From Methanomicrobiales archaeon (GTDB lineage: Archaea > Halobacteriota > Methanomicrobia > Methanomicrobiales > Methanoculleaceae), in assembly GCA_019136335.1 (NCBI GenBank), contig JAGVUK010000012.1, positions 1-7,170 of the forward strand: a stretch of 7,170 nucleotides of DNA, read 5' to 3'. Positions 1-5,846 of the stretch are shown piece after piece. Position 1 is the first letter of the stretch. Each line of letters begins with the position of its first letter. The notes under the pieces were generated by a model that was not told the DNA's origin, did not search any database, and was given only the letters and a program-made list of their open reading frames with translations. The translations under genes and the position numbers were made by a program.

Positions 1-1
1 C

Positions 2-430
2 GCCGGGGAGTACGGTGCGCCGGCGGGGGACCTCTACATCGAGATCACCGTCGCACCGCACCGGACGTTCACCCGGCGGGGCGACGACCTCGAGACGACC
101 GTCGATATCACCCCGGCCCAGGCGACCCTGGGCTCCGAGGTCGAGGTGCAGACGATCGACGGGCGCACGGTCGTCCTCGATATCCCGGCCGGCGTGCAGC
201 ACAACACCGGGCTGAAGATACCGGGCGAGGGCGTGCGGTGGCAGGCGAAGCCCGGCGACATGCTGGTGCGGGTGCGCATCGTCGTGCCCGAGCGCCTGAC
301 GGAGGAGGAGCGCGAACTCTACCGGCGCCTGCTCGAATTGGAGGGGAGTAAACCCTCCGCGAAGGCGGCGAAGAAGGGCAAAGGCTTCTTTCAGGACGTC
401 GTCGACAAAGTGAAAGAATCGGTGAAGTGA
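2..430 (+). CDS. dnaJ: DnaJ-family chaperone, C-terminal part (5' end outside window)
   Basis: Frame 2 is open from the window edge to TGA at 428-430, giving 142 visible codons. The fragment matches the second C-terminal substrate-binding beta domain of DnaJ/Hsp40: GDLYIEITVAPHRTFTRRGD near the start, then a TLGSEVEVQTIDG stretch, the IPAGVQHNTGLKIPGEGV signature and a closing LTEEERELYRRLLEL helix, followed by a Lys/Ala-rich tail. DnaJ proteins deliver unfolded clients to DnaK and stimulate its ATPase in the cytoplasm. The J domain and the Cys-rich zinc domain would lie upstream and cannot be seen, so a shorter Hsp40 relative cannot be excluded. A dnaK or grpE neighbour is likely upstream but is not visible. 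Confidence 0.93.
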   Translation, partial: AGEYGAPAGDLYIEITVAPHRTFTRRGDDLETTVDITPAQATLGSEVEVQTIDGRTVVLDIPAGVQHNTGLKIPGEGVRWQAKPGDMLVRVRIVVPERLTEEERELYRRLLELEGSKPSAKAAKKGKGFFQDVVDKVKESVK

Positions 431-460
431 GGGAGCCTCGCTTCAACGGTTTACCTTTTT
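424..460 (+). terminator. Putative terminator of the dnaJ transcript
   Basis: GAAGTGAGG at 424-432 pairs with CCTCGCTTC at 436-444 (nine pairs, one G-U wobble) across a three-base loop; the stem contains the stop codon. T-rich sequence follows at 450-452 and TTTTT at 456-460. Archaeal termination depends mainly on the T-tract, so the hairpin may be incidental or may protect the 3' end. Confidence 0.5.
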
Positions 461-818
461 GAGAAACGTACCTGGCGCGAGCCCCGGGGCGTGAAGCCCC
501 CTGCTCAACGAAGAACCACACATCCCCGTGCACGGATCTCGAGGGGACATCGCCACGCACTGCCCCCGCCCCTCGGGGCGGGGGAGGAGGCCGGAGGCCG
601 GGTGGGGTGGGGGTTACTGTTTCCTTACGAGGTGGAGACAGGGGGGGCAGGCCCCCCTCCCCGCGAGCCGCCTCCCCTCGTGGCGATAGCCACCACGGTC
701 CACTGCACCGGGTTCTCTCCTCACTTTTGCTGGTTCCGGGAATGAGAGGTTAGCGGTTTCGGGTGCGACCGGCTAAAGATTCAAAACCCACATCCGATAC
801 ATCCCCCCATCCCGCCCG
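461..818. other. Long intergenic stretch with clustered GC-rich palindromes; no convincing gene
   Basis: I see no recognisable protein or tRNA here. The region is crowded with inverted repeats: GGGGC 486-490 with GCCCC 496-500 across GTGAA; the palindrome CCGTGCACGG at 526-535; CCCCCGCCCC 563-572 mirrored by GGGGCGGGGG 575-584; GGGGGGC 642-648 with GCCCCCC 651-657; and GTGGC 680-684 with GCCAC 689-693 across GATA. A 9-base inverted pair, ATCGCCACG at 549-557 and CGTGGCGAT at 679-687, brackets about 139 bases. G-runs at 575-613 could favour quadruplex folding. An 84-codon GTG-start frame (491-745) has Pro/Gly-rich, low-complexity composition and no recognisable domain. The patch may be a dispersed repeat element or a structured RNA; I cannot decide between these. 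Confidence 0.45.
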
Positions 819-827
819 CTTTATCCC
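819..827 (+). promoter_or_regulatory. TATA box for the tRNA methyltransferase gene
   Basis: GCTTTATCC is an AT-rich island in a GC-rich stretch, centred about 28 bases before the ATG at 851. That spacing places the transcript start at or within a base or two of the start codon. With CTGAGG touching the ATG there is no properly spaced Shine-Dalgarno site, so translation is probably leaderless. Confidence 0.5.
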
Positions 828-850
828 TCTCCCAGCCCAATAGCCTGAGG

Positions 851-1748
851 ATGAAACTGCTCTTCGAACTCTCCGGCGAGCACCCGGACCTCCCGGCCGC
901 GGAGCTGGAGTGCGTGGGCACCGTGCTCGACACCCGGGCCCAGGTCGCGATCGCCGAGTGCCCGGACCCGGAGACTGTCGGGCGCCTTGCCCTGACGCAC
1001 GTGGTGATGGAGTACCTCGGGGAGTGCGAAGCCTCGAAGGAAGCGTTTATCGGTCTCCTTCGCGATCTCGCCATAACGACAACAAAGCCGTTCGCAGGCA
1101 GGGTGAAGAAGGTCGGGGGGAGCCGGATGGAGGCTCCCCAGCTCGACCTGGAGCGCCTGATCGGGAGCCATATCGCGGGTCCGGTCTCGCTCCGCGCTCC
1201 GGTCGAAGAGTACCGTGCCGTCGCGTCTGAGGACCGCTGCTACTTTGGCCGCGTTCTCCTGCGGATCGACCGGGGCGCGTTCGAGGCCCGGAACCCCATG
1301 CGCAGGCCGTTCTTCCACCCCGGCGTGATGATGCCCCGGACGGCCCGGGCGCTCGTGAACCTCTCCCTGGTCCGGCCCGGGGAACGGGTCTTCGACCCCT
1401 TCTGCGGCACCGGCGGGATCCTCCTTGAGGCCCGGGAGATCGGCGCCCGGGTCCTCGGGAGCGACTTTGACCCCGCGATGGTCGCCGGTTACCGACAGAA
1501 CCTCCCGGGTTCGGAGGTGATGATCGCCGACGCCACGGCGGTCCCGGTCTGCGACCACGCCGTCGACGCGGTCGTGACGGATCTCCCCTACGGCCAGTCG
1601 GTCCGGATCCCTCCGGCCCGGGAGGCGCGCGGTCATCGTCACGCACCGCGACATCACGGCAATCGCGGCCCGACACTTCACTGTCCTGCAGGAGCACGAG
1701 CAGCGGGTGCATAAGAGCCTGACCCGCCGGATTCTGGTGCTTGGGTGA
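851..1748 (+). pseudogene. tRNA (guanine-10-N2) dimethyltransferase, Trm-G10/Trm11 type, broken by internal deletion and frameshift
   Basis: The family methylates N2 of G10 in tRNA using SAM, in the cytoplasm. The first frame (from ATG 851) has a THUMP-like N-terminal half (residues ~1-150, ending RCYFGRVLLRIDRGAFEARNP), then FHPGVMMPRTARALVNL, the SAM motif FDPFCGTGGILLE (~179-191) and the catalytic motif VVTDLPYGQS (~240-249). It then turns into Arg/His-rich nonsense and stops at 1712-1714. From 1611 the expected family C-terminus appears in another frame: LRPGRRAVIVTHRDITAIAA, then VHKSLTRRILVLG and TGA at 1746-1748. Family members usually have roughly 20 residues between the catalytic motif and LRPG; here only about three remain. 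So about 50-62 bases, a number equal to 2 modulo 3, appear to be missing near 1604-1611. A real null allele and an assembly error both fit. Confidence 0.85.
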
Positions 1749-1792
1749 CAATGCAGGGGAGAACGGCGCCCGGTGGCACCCCCGATACATAG

Positions 1793-1824
1793 CCCGGCAT
1801 GACCCCCCGCCGGGTGCCGGCACC
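1793..1824 (+). terminator. Structured region after the methyltransferase gene, possible terminator
   Basis: CCCGGC at 1793-1798 pairs with GCCGGG at 1809-1814 across ten bases. An overlapping alternative is the 12-base palindrome GGTGCCGGCACC at 1813-1824. TTTTA follows at 1827-1831 but is also part of the next gene's TATA box, so the assignment is weak. Confidence 0.25.
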
Positions 1825-1825
1825 G

Positions 1826-1835
1826 GTTTTATGAG
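1826..1835 (+). promoter_or_regulatory. TATA box for the two-helix zinc-ribbon membrane protein
   Basis: GTTTTATGAG is centred about 27 bases before the GTG at 1857, the spacing expected if transcription starts at the start codon. No Shine-Dalgarno sequence lies between them, which supports a leaderless message and the choice of GTG 1857. Confidence 0.5.
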
Positions 1836-1856
1836 GTCTGGGGGAATGTCACAGAT

Positions 1857-2225
1857 GTGGATGTAAATTTTAAACGCTACGGTCTCTACCTCATCCGGTG
1901 GCAGCTCTCGACGCCGATCCTTGCCGGAGTGCTTGCGCTGCTCGGGGGCCTCGGGGCGCTCACCGCAACCATCATCGCAAACCTCATCGGCGGCCTCATC
2001 TTCTTCTGGGTCGACCGGTTCATCTTCACCTCCCAGGCGCTCGCCGCCCAGTGGGAGGTCAGGGAAGAGGTCCGGTGCGTGGACTGCGGGACGATCGCCC
2101 GGGGCTACCGCCTGGTGCGGGCGAAGAACTACGACAAAACCGACGACCCGGCCCCCGAATTCCGGTGCGAGGCGTGCTCGAAGAGGAAGTCCGAGGAACT
2201 CAGGAGACGGGGCGTCGAGCACTGA
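1857..2225 (+). CDS. Small membrane protein: two transmembrane helices plus four-cysteine zinc-ribbon-like tail
   Basis: This 122-residue protein has no function I can name. Residues ~1-15 are a basic/aromatic N-terminus (KRYGLYLIRW); two hydrophobic helices follow at ~16-34 and ~36-55, separated by little more than Gly-Ala, so they probably form a tight hairpin. WVDRFIF marks the membrane exit. The soluble tail carries CVDC (Cys74, Cys77) and CEAC (Cys104, Cys107), a classic spacing for one zinc-ribbon knuckle pair, and ends in a charged segment. The helix pair with ANLIGGLIFFWVDRFIF resembles the last half of GtrA-like small membrane proteins, but this is only a loose resemblance. GTG at 1857 is chosen because a TATA box sits ~27 bases upstream; the nearby ATG at 1855 is out of frame and stops after three codons. 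It converges with the gene at 2299-2865. Confidence 0.8.
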   Translation: MDVNFKRYGLYLIRWQLSTPILAGVLALLGGLGALTATIIANLIGGLIFFWVDRFIFTSQALAAQWEVREEVRCVDCGTIARGYRLVRAKNYDKTDDPAPEFRCEACSKRKSEELRRRGVEH

Positions 2226-2298
2226 AAGGGGGCAGTCCCGACCCGGAACAAGTAAGGCGGGGCGGTTCGCACATGCCGCACCTCAACCGGCGTGCCCT

Positions 2299-2865
2299 CT
2301 AAAGCATCCCCGTCCCGGCCTTCATCACTGCGAGGACCACACAGGCACCGACCTGAACTGCCACGTTGTCATCGAGCGGGAAGAAAGCCTCGATGATGCC
2401 GGCCGCGGCCGCGACGAACACGGCCGCCCACCAGGGGACGAGGAAGGCGAGCGCGAGAGCGGCCGCAGCGACCCCGGCGAGCGTCCCCTCGAGCGATTTT
2501 CTGCCCCGAAGGGTGTGGTGCCCGAACCGCAGCCCGACGAGCGTCGATATACTGTCGAGCACCCCGACCGTGACGAGTCCGACCGCGGTGTACTCCCGCC
2601 CGAAGACGGCGAGGCAGAAGAGCGCGCCGATGGCGTAGGCGATGCCGCCCTTGAGCGGCACCTTCCCGGTGCGTTCCGACTCATCAAGGATCCGCGAGAA
2701 GACCGGAACGTCGTAGCCGCGGGTGAAGGCGTCGCAGAGGAGGAACTGGGCGACGAGCACGGCGCTCAGGAATACGAACGCCCCCCGGCCGTCCAGGCGG
2801 AGGACGATTCCGGCCCCGATGAGCCCCATGAGCAGGTGGACTGTCTGACGGAACGTCTCGCTCAT
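2299..2865 (-). CDS. Polyprenol/dolichol/phytol kinase-like integral membrane protein (COG0170)
   Basis: This 188-residue protein has about six hydrophobic segments (~10-22, 29-45, 71-88, 93-112, 129-154, 169-185). Three features fit COG0170 (SEC59/VTE5 type, CTP-dependent lipid-alcohol kinases): the N-terminal RQTVHLLMG, equivalent to the family's R(K/R)xxH motif; GRKSLEGTLAG at ~121-131, equivalent to KSxEGxxAG; and the acidic FFPLDDNVAVQV at ~161-172, equivalent to the DDN(L/V) motif. Members phosphorylate dolichol, phytol or related isoprenoid alcohols at the membrane. In an archaeon the substrate could be a polyprenol or geranylgeraniol-type alcohol, but the sequence does not reveal it. 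The length is typical of short prokaryotic members. ATG 2865 is supported by a TATA box about 28 bases upstream. It has its own divergent promoter and converges with 1857-2225. Confidence 0.82.
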   Translation of the reverse strand: MSETFRQTVHLLMGLIGAGIVLRLDGRGAFVFLSAVLVAQFLLCDAFTRGYDVPVFSRILDESERTGKVPLKGGIAYAIGALFCLAVFGREYTAVGLVTVGVLDSISTLVGLRFGHHTLRGRKSLEGTLAGVAAAALALAFLVPWWAAVFVAAAAGIIEAFFPLDDNVAVQVGACVVLAVMKAGTGML

Positions 2866-2889
2866 CGCACTGGAATGGCAGCCCGGGGA

Positions 2890-2899
2890 GATAAAGCAT
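2890..2899 (-). promoter_or_regulatory. TATA box for the COG0170 kinase-like gene
   Basis: Read on the minus strand this is ATGCTTTATC, centred ~28 bases before ATG 2865. As at 819-827, the core is CTTTATC and there is no Shine-Dalgarno in the gap, suggesting a leaderless transcript. Confidence 0.5.
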
Positions 2900-2944
2900 C
2901 GTGCGGGTGCTCCCCGGCGTCGACCTTCCGCCGGAGAGCAGTCA

Positions 2945-2954
2945 CCTTAATTAG
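2945..2954 (+). promoter_or_regulatory. TATA box for the TIGR04255-family gene
   Basis: CTTAATTAGT is the only AT-rich run between the divergent starts. It predicts transcription from about 2974-2977, leaving a short leader of roughly 15-18 bases that holds the ribosome site. Confidence 0.4.
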
Positions 2955-2981
2955 TCTCCTTCTCTCCTACACCCCCCTGAT

Positions 2982-2986
2982 GGAGG
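2982..2986 (+). promoter_or_regulatory. Shine-Dalgarno site that decides the start at 2992
   Basis: GGAGG followed by five bases (ATACC) precedes ATG 2992. An in-frame ATG at 2980 overlaps this site and has no upstream ribosome site, so 2992 is preferred. Confidence 0.7.
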
Positions 2987-2991
2987 ATACC

Positions 2992-3759
2992 ATGACGAAA
3001 GTACGAAAGTACGTAAACCCGCCCGCCGCCGAGGTGATATGCGAGTTCCGGTTTCCCGAAGAGATCCCCTGGGACCTGACCTACCCCGGCATACTTTACA
3101 GCCACGTAAAGGACGCCTACCCAAAGCGCGACCAGCGCTACGTGCGCGAGGTGGTCATGCTCCTTGGGCCTGAGGGGCTCCGTGAAGAACTCCTGGTCAC
3201 CGAACGATCGATCTTCCTTGCCGAGGATGAAGGCTGCGCGATCCAGGTCGGGCCCCGCCTCCTCTCGGTGAGCTGCCAGAGGCCCTACGTGCACTGGGAG
3301 GCCTTCTCGGAGCGGATCCACGGGGCGTTCGACCGGTTCCGGGAGGTCATCAGCGCCGACGCCGTCAGGACCATGAACCTGCGCTACGTCAACCTCATCG
3401 AGATCCCTGAACGCGAGGTGACGCTCTCGGACTACTTTGCCTTCTACCCGACCCTTCCGCCGGAACTCCCGCGGGCGCCGGCGGGGTTCATCACCGGGTG
3501 CGAGTTCGCGTTCCACGAAAACCGCGACAACTGCCGGGTGGAACTCACCGACGCCGTCCCCGAGTCGACGGCGAACAACGCGTTCCTCCTGAACATCGAC
3601 TACTTCCTCGCGGAGGAGAAGAGCGTCCCGCTGGACGGAGTGACCGACTGGCTGGAGATCGCCCACACCCACGTGCGCGACATCTTCGAGGCCTGTATCA
3701 AGGACTCCCTGCGCGACCTCTTCACCATCCGGGGGGAGGTGCCGGCAGCGGCACGATGA
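2992..3759 (+). CDS. TIGR04255-family protein of unknown function
   Basis: The 255-residue product is soluble, with no signal peptide or membrane helix. The family signature is near the N-terminus: YVNPPAAEVICEFRF at residues ~7-21, matching the usual NPP(I/L)xEaxxEfRF pattern. Later come LGPEGLREELLVTERSIFL, a QVGPRLLSVSCQRPYVHWEAF segment, and TMNLRYVNLIEIP at ~127-139, matching the conserved LRYxNrI motif. The C-terminus (IAHTHVRDIFEACIKDSLRDLF) resembles the family's closing helix. The length of about 250 residues is normal. TIGR04255 is described as sporadically distributed across prokaryotes, and I know of no established biochemical role. The frame stays open far upstream only because the opposite strand is coding there; the Shine-Dalgarno and TATA box support 2992. 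A decayed methyltransferase fragment follows 48 bases downstream. Confidence 0.8.
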   Translation: MTKVRKYVNPPAAEVICEFRFPEEIPWDLTYPGILYSHVKDAYPKRDQRYVREVVMLLGPEGLREELLVTERSIFLAEDEGCAIQVGPRLLSVSCQRPYVHWEAFSERIHGAFDRFREVISADAVRTMNLRYVNLIEIPEREVTLSDYFAFYPTLPPELPRAPAGFITGCEFAFHENRDNCRVELTDAVPESTANNAFLLNIDYFLAEEKSVPLDGVTDWLEIAHTHVRDIFEACIKDSLRDLFTIRGEVPAAAR

Positions 3760-3807
3760 GGTGGGTCTCGCATGGGCGATATCGTGCGCCGGAAATGAGG
3801 GACGCTG

Positions 3808-4019
3808 ATGGACGTCAACGCCGGCGACGCCGAACGGGTCTACGGGGGGCCGGTCGGGCTCATATGGGAGATGCTTGCGGGCGAGGAGGAGGTCTGTGCC
3901 GAGCGCGAGACCGATGCCCTTGCAGAACGGGCAGGGCTCGGTCGGGAGAGCCGGGTGCTTGCCCTCCTCCCCGGGCCCGGCGCATCGCGCGGGAGTACGG
4001 CGCAACCGTGACCGGGCTG
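3808..4019 (+). pseudogene. Remnant of a SAM-dependent methyltransferase (N-terminal part only, frameshifted)
   Basis: ATG 3808, preceded by GAGGG at 3797-3801, opens MDVNAGDAERVYGGPVGLIW, then EMLAGEEEVCAERETDALAE and RAGLGRESRVL. This is the usual N-terminus of a class I methyltransferase of the type that continues SRVLDVCSALGGPARHIARE. Here the frame loses the glycine-rich SAM motif: after RVL it reads ALLPGPGASRGSTAQP and stops at 4009-4011. In another frame, 3975-4019 reads ARRIAREYGATVTGL, the segment expected just after the SAM motif. So several codons of the motif are lost with a frame change around 3958-3974. Beyond ~4019 all similarity ends and the sequence becomes a DUF2795 gene on the other strand. 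The product cannot be active. The family assignment is from pattern memory; the exact substrate is unknown. Confidence 0.6.
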
Positions 4020-4162
4020 GCATACCGCTTTTCGGGCAGCTGCCCGAGCGCCTGCATGACATCGTCGGTGGCGTTGCTCTGCCGGGCGAAGTCGATCAGG
4101 TCCTGCCGGGTTGCCGGGTAGGCAACGTCGCGAAGGTACTCGTGAACGCAGGAAGCGGTCAC
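3860..4162 (-). CDS. DUF2795-family protein, C-terminus replaced by read-through into methyltransferase remnant
   Basis: From GTG 4162 the minus strand reads VTASCVHEYLRDVAYPATRQ, then DLIDFARQSNATDDVMQALG and QLPEKRYASPVTV. This matches the DUF2795 pattern (YLxdvdYPAxxxdLixxAr..naxxdVlxxLxxLPdrxYxSpxdV), a small, all-helical family of unknown function, often about 60-70 residues. The conserved part ends near 4004. The frame then continues about 47 more codons through the antisense of the methyltransferase remnant, with Arg/Pro/Gly-rich, unconvincing sequence, to a stop at 3860-3862, for 100 codons in total. The native stop therefore seems lost. The start is uncertain: a strong GGAGGTGA lies at 4193-4186, 23 bases before the GTG, too far for ordinary use. 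A TTG at 4185 would encode eight residues whose TGA overlaps this GTG. Confidence 0.62.
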   Translation of the reverse strand: MTASCVHEYLRDVAYPATRQDLIDFARQSNATDDVMQALGQLPEKRYASPVTVAPYSRAMRRARGGGQAPGSPDRALPVLQGHRSRARHRPPPRPQASPI

Positions 4163-4181
4163 GCCGGTTGGTAAAGCCGTT

Positions 4182-4227
4182 CCAATCACCTCCAGTTCGA
4201 TCCCGTATTGTGGGGAACCTATTTGAC
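4182..4227 (-). promoter_or_regulatory. Promoter and Shine-Dalgarno region of the DUF2795 gene
   Basis: On the minus strand, TCAAATAGG at 4227-4219 is a plausible TATA box predicting transcription from roughly 4197. GGAGGTGATTGG at 4193-4182 is a near-perfect anti-16S match right after it. The best GTG start (4162) is unusually far downstream, so the real start or a tiny leader frame needs deciding. Confidence 0.35.
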
Positions 4228-4238
4228 CCCATGCTCCC

Positions 4239-4258
4239 GTGCGGGAAGACGCCCGCAC
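4239..4258. other. Hairpin between the divergent DUF2795 and malQ genes
   Basis: GTGCGGG at 4239-4245 and CCCGCAC at 4252-4258 form a perfect 7-base inverted repeat around AAGACG. It lies upstream of both genes' TATA boxes (35 bases from malQ's), so it would be a DNA operator rather than part of either message. Confidence 0.3.
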
Positions 4259-4292
4259 AGGCTCGATCGGATGCCCGTCGCCGGCACGAGAC

Positions 4293-4300
4293 GATAAATA
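4293..4300 (+). promoter_or_regulatory. TATA box of malQ
   Basis: GATAAATA predicts transcription from about 4321-4325 and a leader of roughly 22 bases that carries the Shine-Dalgarno sequence. Confidence 0.55.
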
Positions 4301-4334
4301 GAGGAGGGCCCAGATAGTGGAACTGTTCAGTCCA

Positions 4335-4342
4335 GAGGGTGA
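4335..4342 (+). promoter_or_regulatory. Shine-Dalgarno site of malQ
   Basis: GAGGGTGA, three bases (AAG) before ATG 4346, complements the archaeal 16S tail well and fixes the start. Confidence 0.7.
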
Positions 4343-4345
4343 AAG

Positions 4346-5845
4346 ATGATCCAGACACGGGGAAGCGGCATACTCCTGCACATCACGTCCCTGCCATCGG
4401 CGTACGGCATCGGGGATTTCGGGCCGTCGGCGTACCGGTTCGCCGAGGCCCTGGCGCGAGCCCGGCAGCATTACTGGCAGATTCTGCCGCTCAACCCGAC
4501 ACGGGTCGAGCACGCCAGTTCCCCGTACTACAGCCCGTCGGCGTTCGGGATGAACACACTCCTCATCAGCCCGGACCTGCTCGTCCGCGACGGGTTTCTC
4601 AGGCGGGCCGACCTCGAGCCGGTGCCCGGGTTCCCGGAGAGGCGGGCGGCCTACGAGGCGGCCACGTGGTACAAGGACCGGCTCTTCTCGGTTGCATACA
4701 AGCGATTCCTTCACTCGGGGCCGGAGCGCGGGTATGAGGAGTTCTGTGACAAGAACGCATGGTGGCTGGACGACCACGCGCTCTTTGTTGCGCTCAAGGA
4801 CCACTTCCGCGGGCAGGAGTGGAGTCGGTGGCCGGAGGAGATCCGGGACCGGCAGCCGGAGGTTCTCGAGGATATGCGCCAGCGCCTTGCCGACGAGGTC
4901 CGGAAGGAGAAGTTCCTCCAGTATCTTGCCGCCCGGCAATGGTCGGCCCTCCGCCGGCACTGCACCGGCCGGGGCATCCAGGTTATCGGCGATATACCGA
5001 TCTATGTCGGATACGATAGTGCCGACGTCTGGCAGAACCCCGGGATCTTCAAACTGGATGGAGACCTCCGCCCCACCGTGGTGGCGGGGGTGCCCCCGGA
5101 TATGTTCAGCAGGACCGGGCAGCTCTGGGGGAACCCGATCTACAACTGGCCTCTCCTCCGGGACCGGGGCTACGACTGGTGGGTGAGCCGGGTCGCCCGG
5201 GCCGGCGAACTCTACGACCTCTTCCGGATCGACCACTTCCGGGCGTTCGCGGATTACTACGAGGTCCCGGCGGGCGACACGACGGCCGAGCGCGGCACCT
5301 GGGTCGACGGGCCGGGAGCCGACTTCTTCGAGGTGCTTGCCCGGCGATTTCCCTGCTTTGCAATCGTCGCCGAGGACCTGGGGGCGAACACCCCTGCCGT
5401 CCAGGGGCTTCTCGACCGGTTCGGGTTTCCGGGGATGAAGATCCTGCTCTTCGCGTTCGGGGAGGGGCTCCCGGGAAGCGCTCATGCCCCCCACAACTAC
5501 GTTCCAAACCTCATATGCTACACGGGGACGCACGACAACAACACGGCCCGCGGGTGGTTTGAGGAGGAGGCGTCGGAGGAGGATAAACAGCGGTTCTTTG
5601 CCTACATCGGGAGGGAGGTGGGGGCAGGCGAGGTCCACCGGGACCTCGTCCGTCTTGCGATGACATCGGTTGCCCGGGCGAGCATCATCCCCATGCAGGA
5701 TCTCCTCGGGCTCGGCGCGGAGGCAAGGATGAACTATCCGTCGACCTCCGACGGGAACTGGGAGTGGCGCATGACCCCCGCGGAGTTTGCCGATGCCCCG
5801 CTCGACTGGCTCCGCGGGCTCACGGTCCTATCGGGGCGGGGGTGA
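4346..5845 (+). CDS. malQ: 4-alpha-glucanotransferase (disproportionating enzyme, GH77)
   Basis: The 499-residue product has the normal length of compact GH77 amylomaltases. It transfers 4-alpha-glucan segments between maltodextrins in the cytoplasm, releasing glucose and making longer chains. Visible landmarks: GSGILLHITSLPSAYGIGD at ~6-24, SSPYYSPSAFGMN at ~58-70, VIGDIPIYVGYDSADVW at ~213-229, and the acceptor-site stretch GVPPDMFSRTGQLWGNPIYNW at ~248-268. The catalytic set is complete: nucleophile Asp296 in FRIDHFR, acid/base Glu343 in VAEDLG, and transition-state Asp397 in GTHDNNT. The C-terminus NYPSTSDGNWEWRM is also typical. The start is fixed by a strong Shine-Dalgarno site. It ends one base from the convergent small gene on the minus strand. 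With the phosphorylase gene nearby, it probably serves turnover of a glycogen-like reserve. Confidence 0.96.
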   Translation: MIQTRGSGILLHITSLPSAYGIGDFGPSAYRFAEALARARQHYWQILPLNPTRVEHASSPYYSPSAFGMNTLLISPDLLVRDGFLRRADLEPVPGFPERRAAYEAATWYKDRLFSVAYKRFLHSGPERGYEEFCDKNAWWLDDHALFVALKDHFRGQEWSRWPEEIRDRQPEVLEDMRQRLADEVRKEKFLQYLAARQWSALRRHCTGRGIQVIGDIPIYVGYDSADVWQNPGIFKLDGDLRPTVVAGVPPDMFSRTGQLWGNPIYNWPLLRDRGYDWWVSRVARAGELYDLFRIDHFRAFADYYEVPAGDTTAERGTWVDGPGADFFEVLARRFPCFAIVAEDLGANTPAVQGLLDRFGFPGMKILLFAFGEGLPGSAHAPHNYVPNLICYTGTHDNNTARGWFEEEASEEDKQRFFAYIGREVGAGEVHRDLVRLAMTSVARASIIPMQDLLGLGAEARMNYPSTSDGNWEWRMTPAEFADAPLDWLRGLTVLSGRG

Positions 5846-5846
5846 A

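Noticed and set aside
575..613. Canonical G-quadruplex
   Set aside because: There are five G-runs, but a 15-base gap between the second and third breaks the usual loop limit; the folding potential is noted in the gap entry rather than claimed as a feature.
491..745. 84-codon GTG-start frame in the dnaJ-methyltransferase gap
   Set aside because: It runs through the palindromic patch, has low-complexity Pro/Gly/Arg composition and no visible ribosome site; more likely chance openness in GC-rich DNA.
461..850. Possible tRNA or other known RNA gene in the long gap
   Set aside because: No T-loop consensus or cloverleaf pairing was found on either strand; only simple GC-rich hairpins are present.
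1047..2222. 391-codon minus-strand frame across the methyltransferase and the two-helix protein
   Set aside because: Composition is Arg/Pro/Gly-rich with no recognisable domain, and it is antisense to two better-supported genes.
1921..2991. Very long plus-strand open frame running into the TIGR04255 gene
   Set aside because: It is open because two other genes occupy the region (1857-2225 in another frame, 2299-2865 antisense). The translation is Arg/Ser/Pro-rich with no domain, and a Shine-Dalgarno plus TATA box mark the true start at 2992.
2947..4062. 371-codon minus-strand frame across the TIGR04255 gene
   Set aside because: It is the antisense shadow of a clearly recognised plus-strand family protein and has no motif of its own.
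4163..5638. Long minus-strand open frame opposite malQ, continuous with the DUF2795 frame
   Set aside because: It is a high-GC antisense shadow of malQ, whose catalytic motifs are complete on the plus strand. Only the 3' portion from about 4162 shows family similarity.
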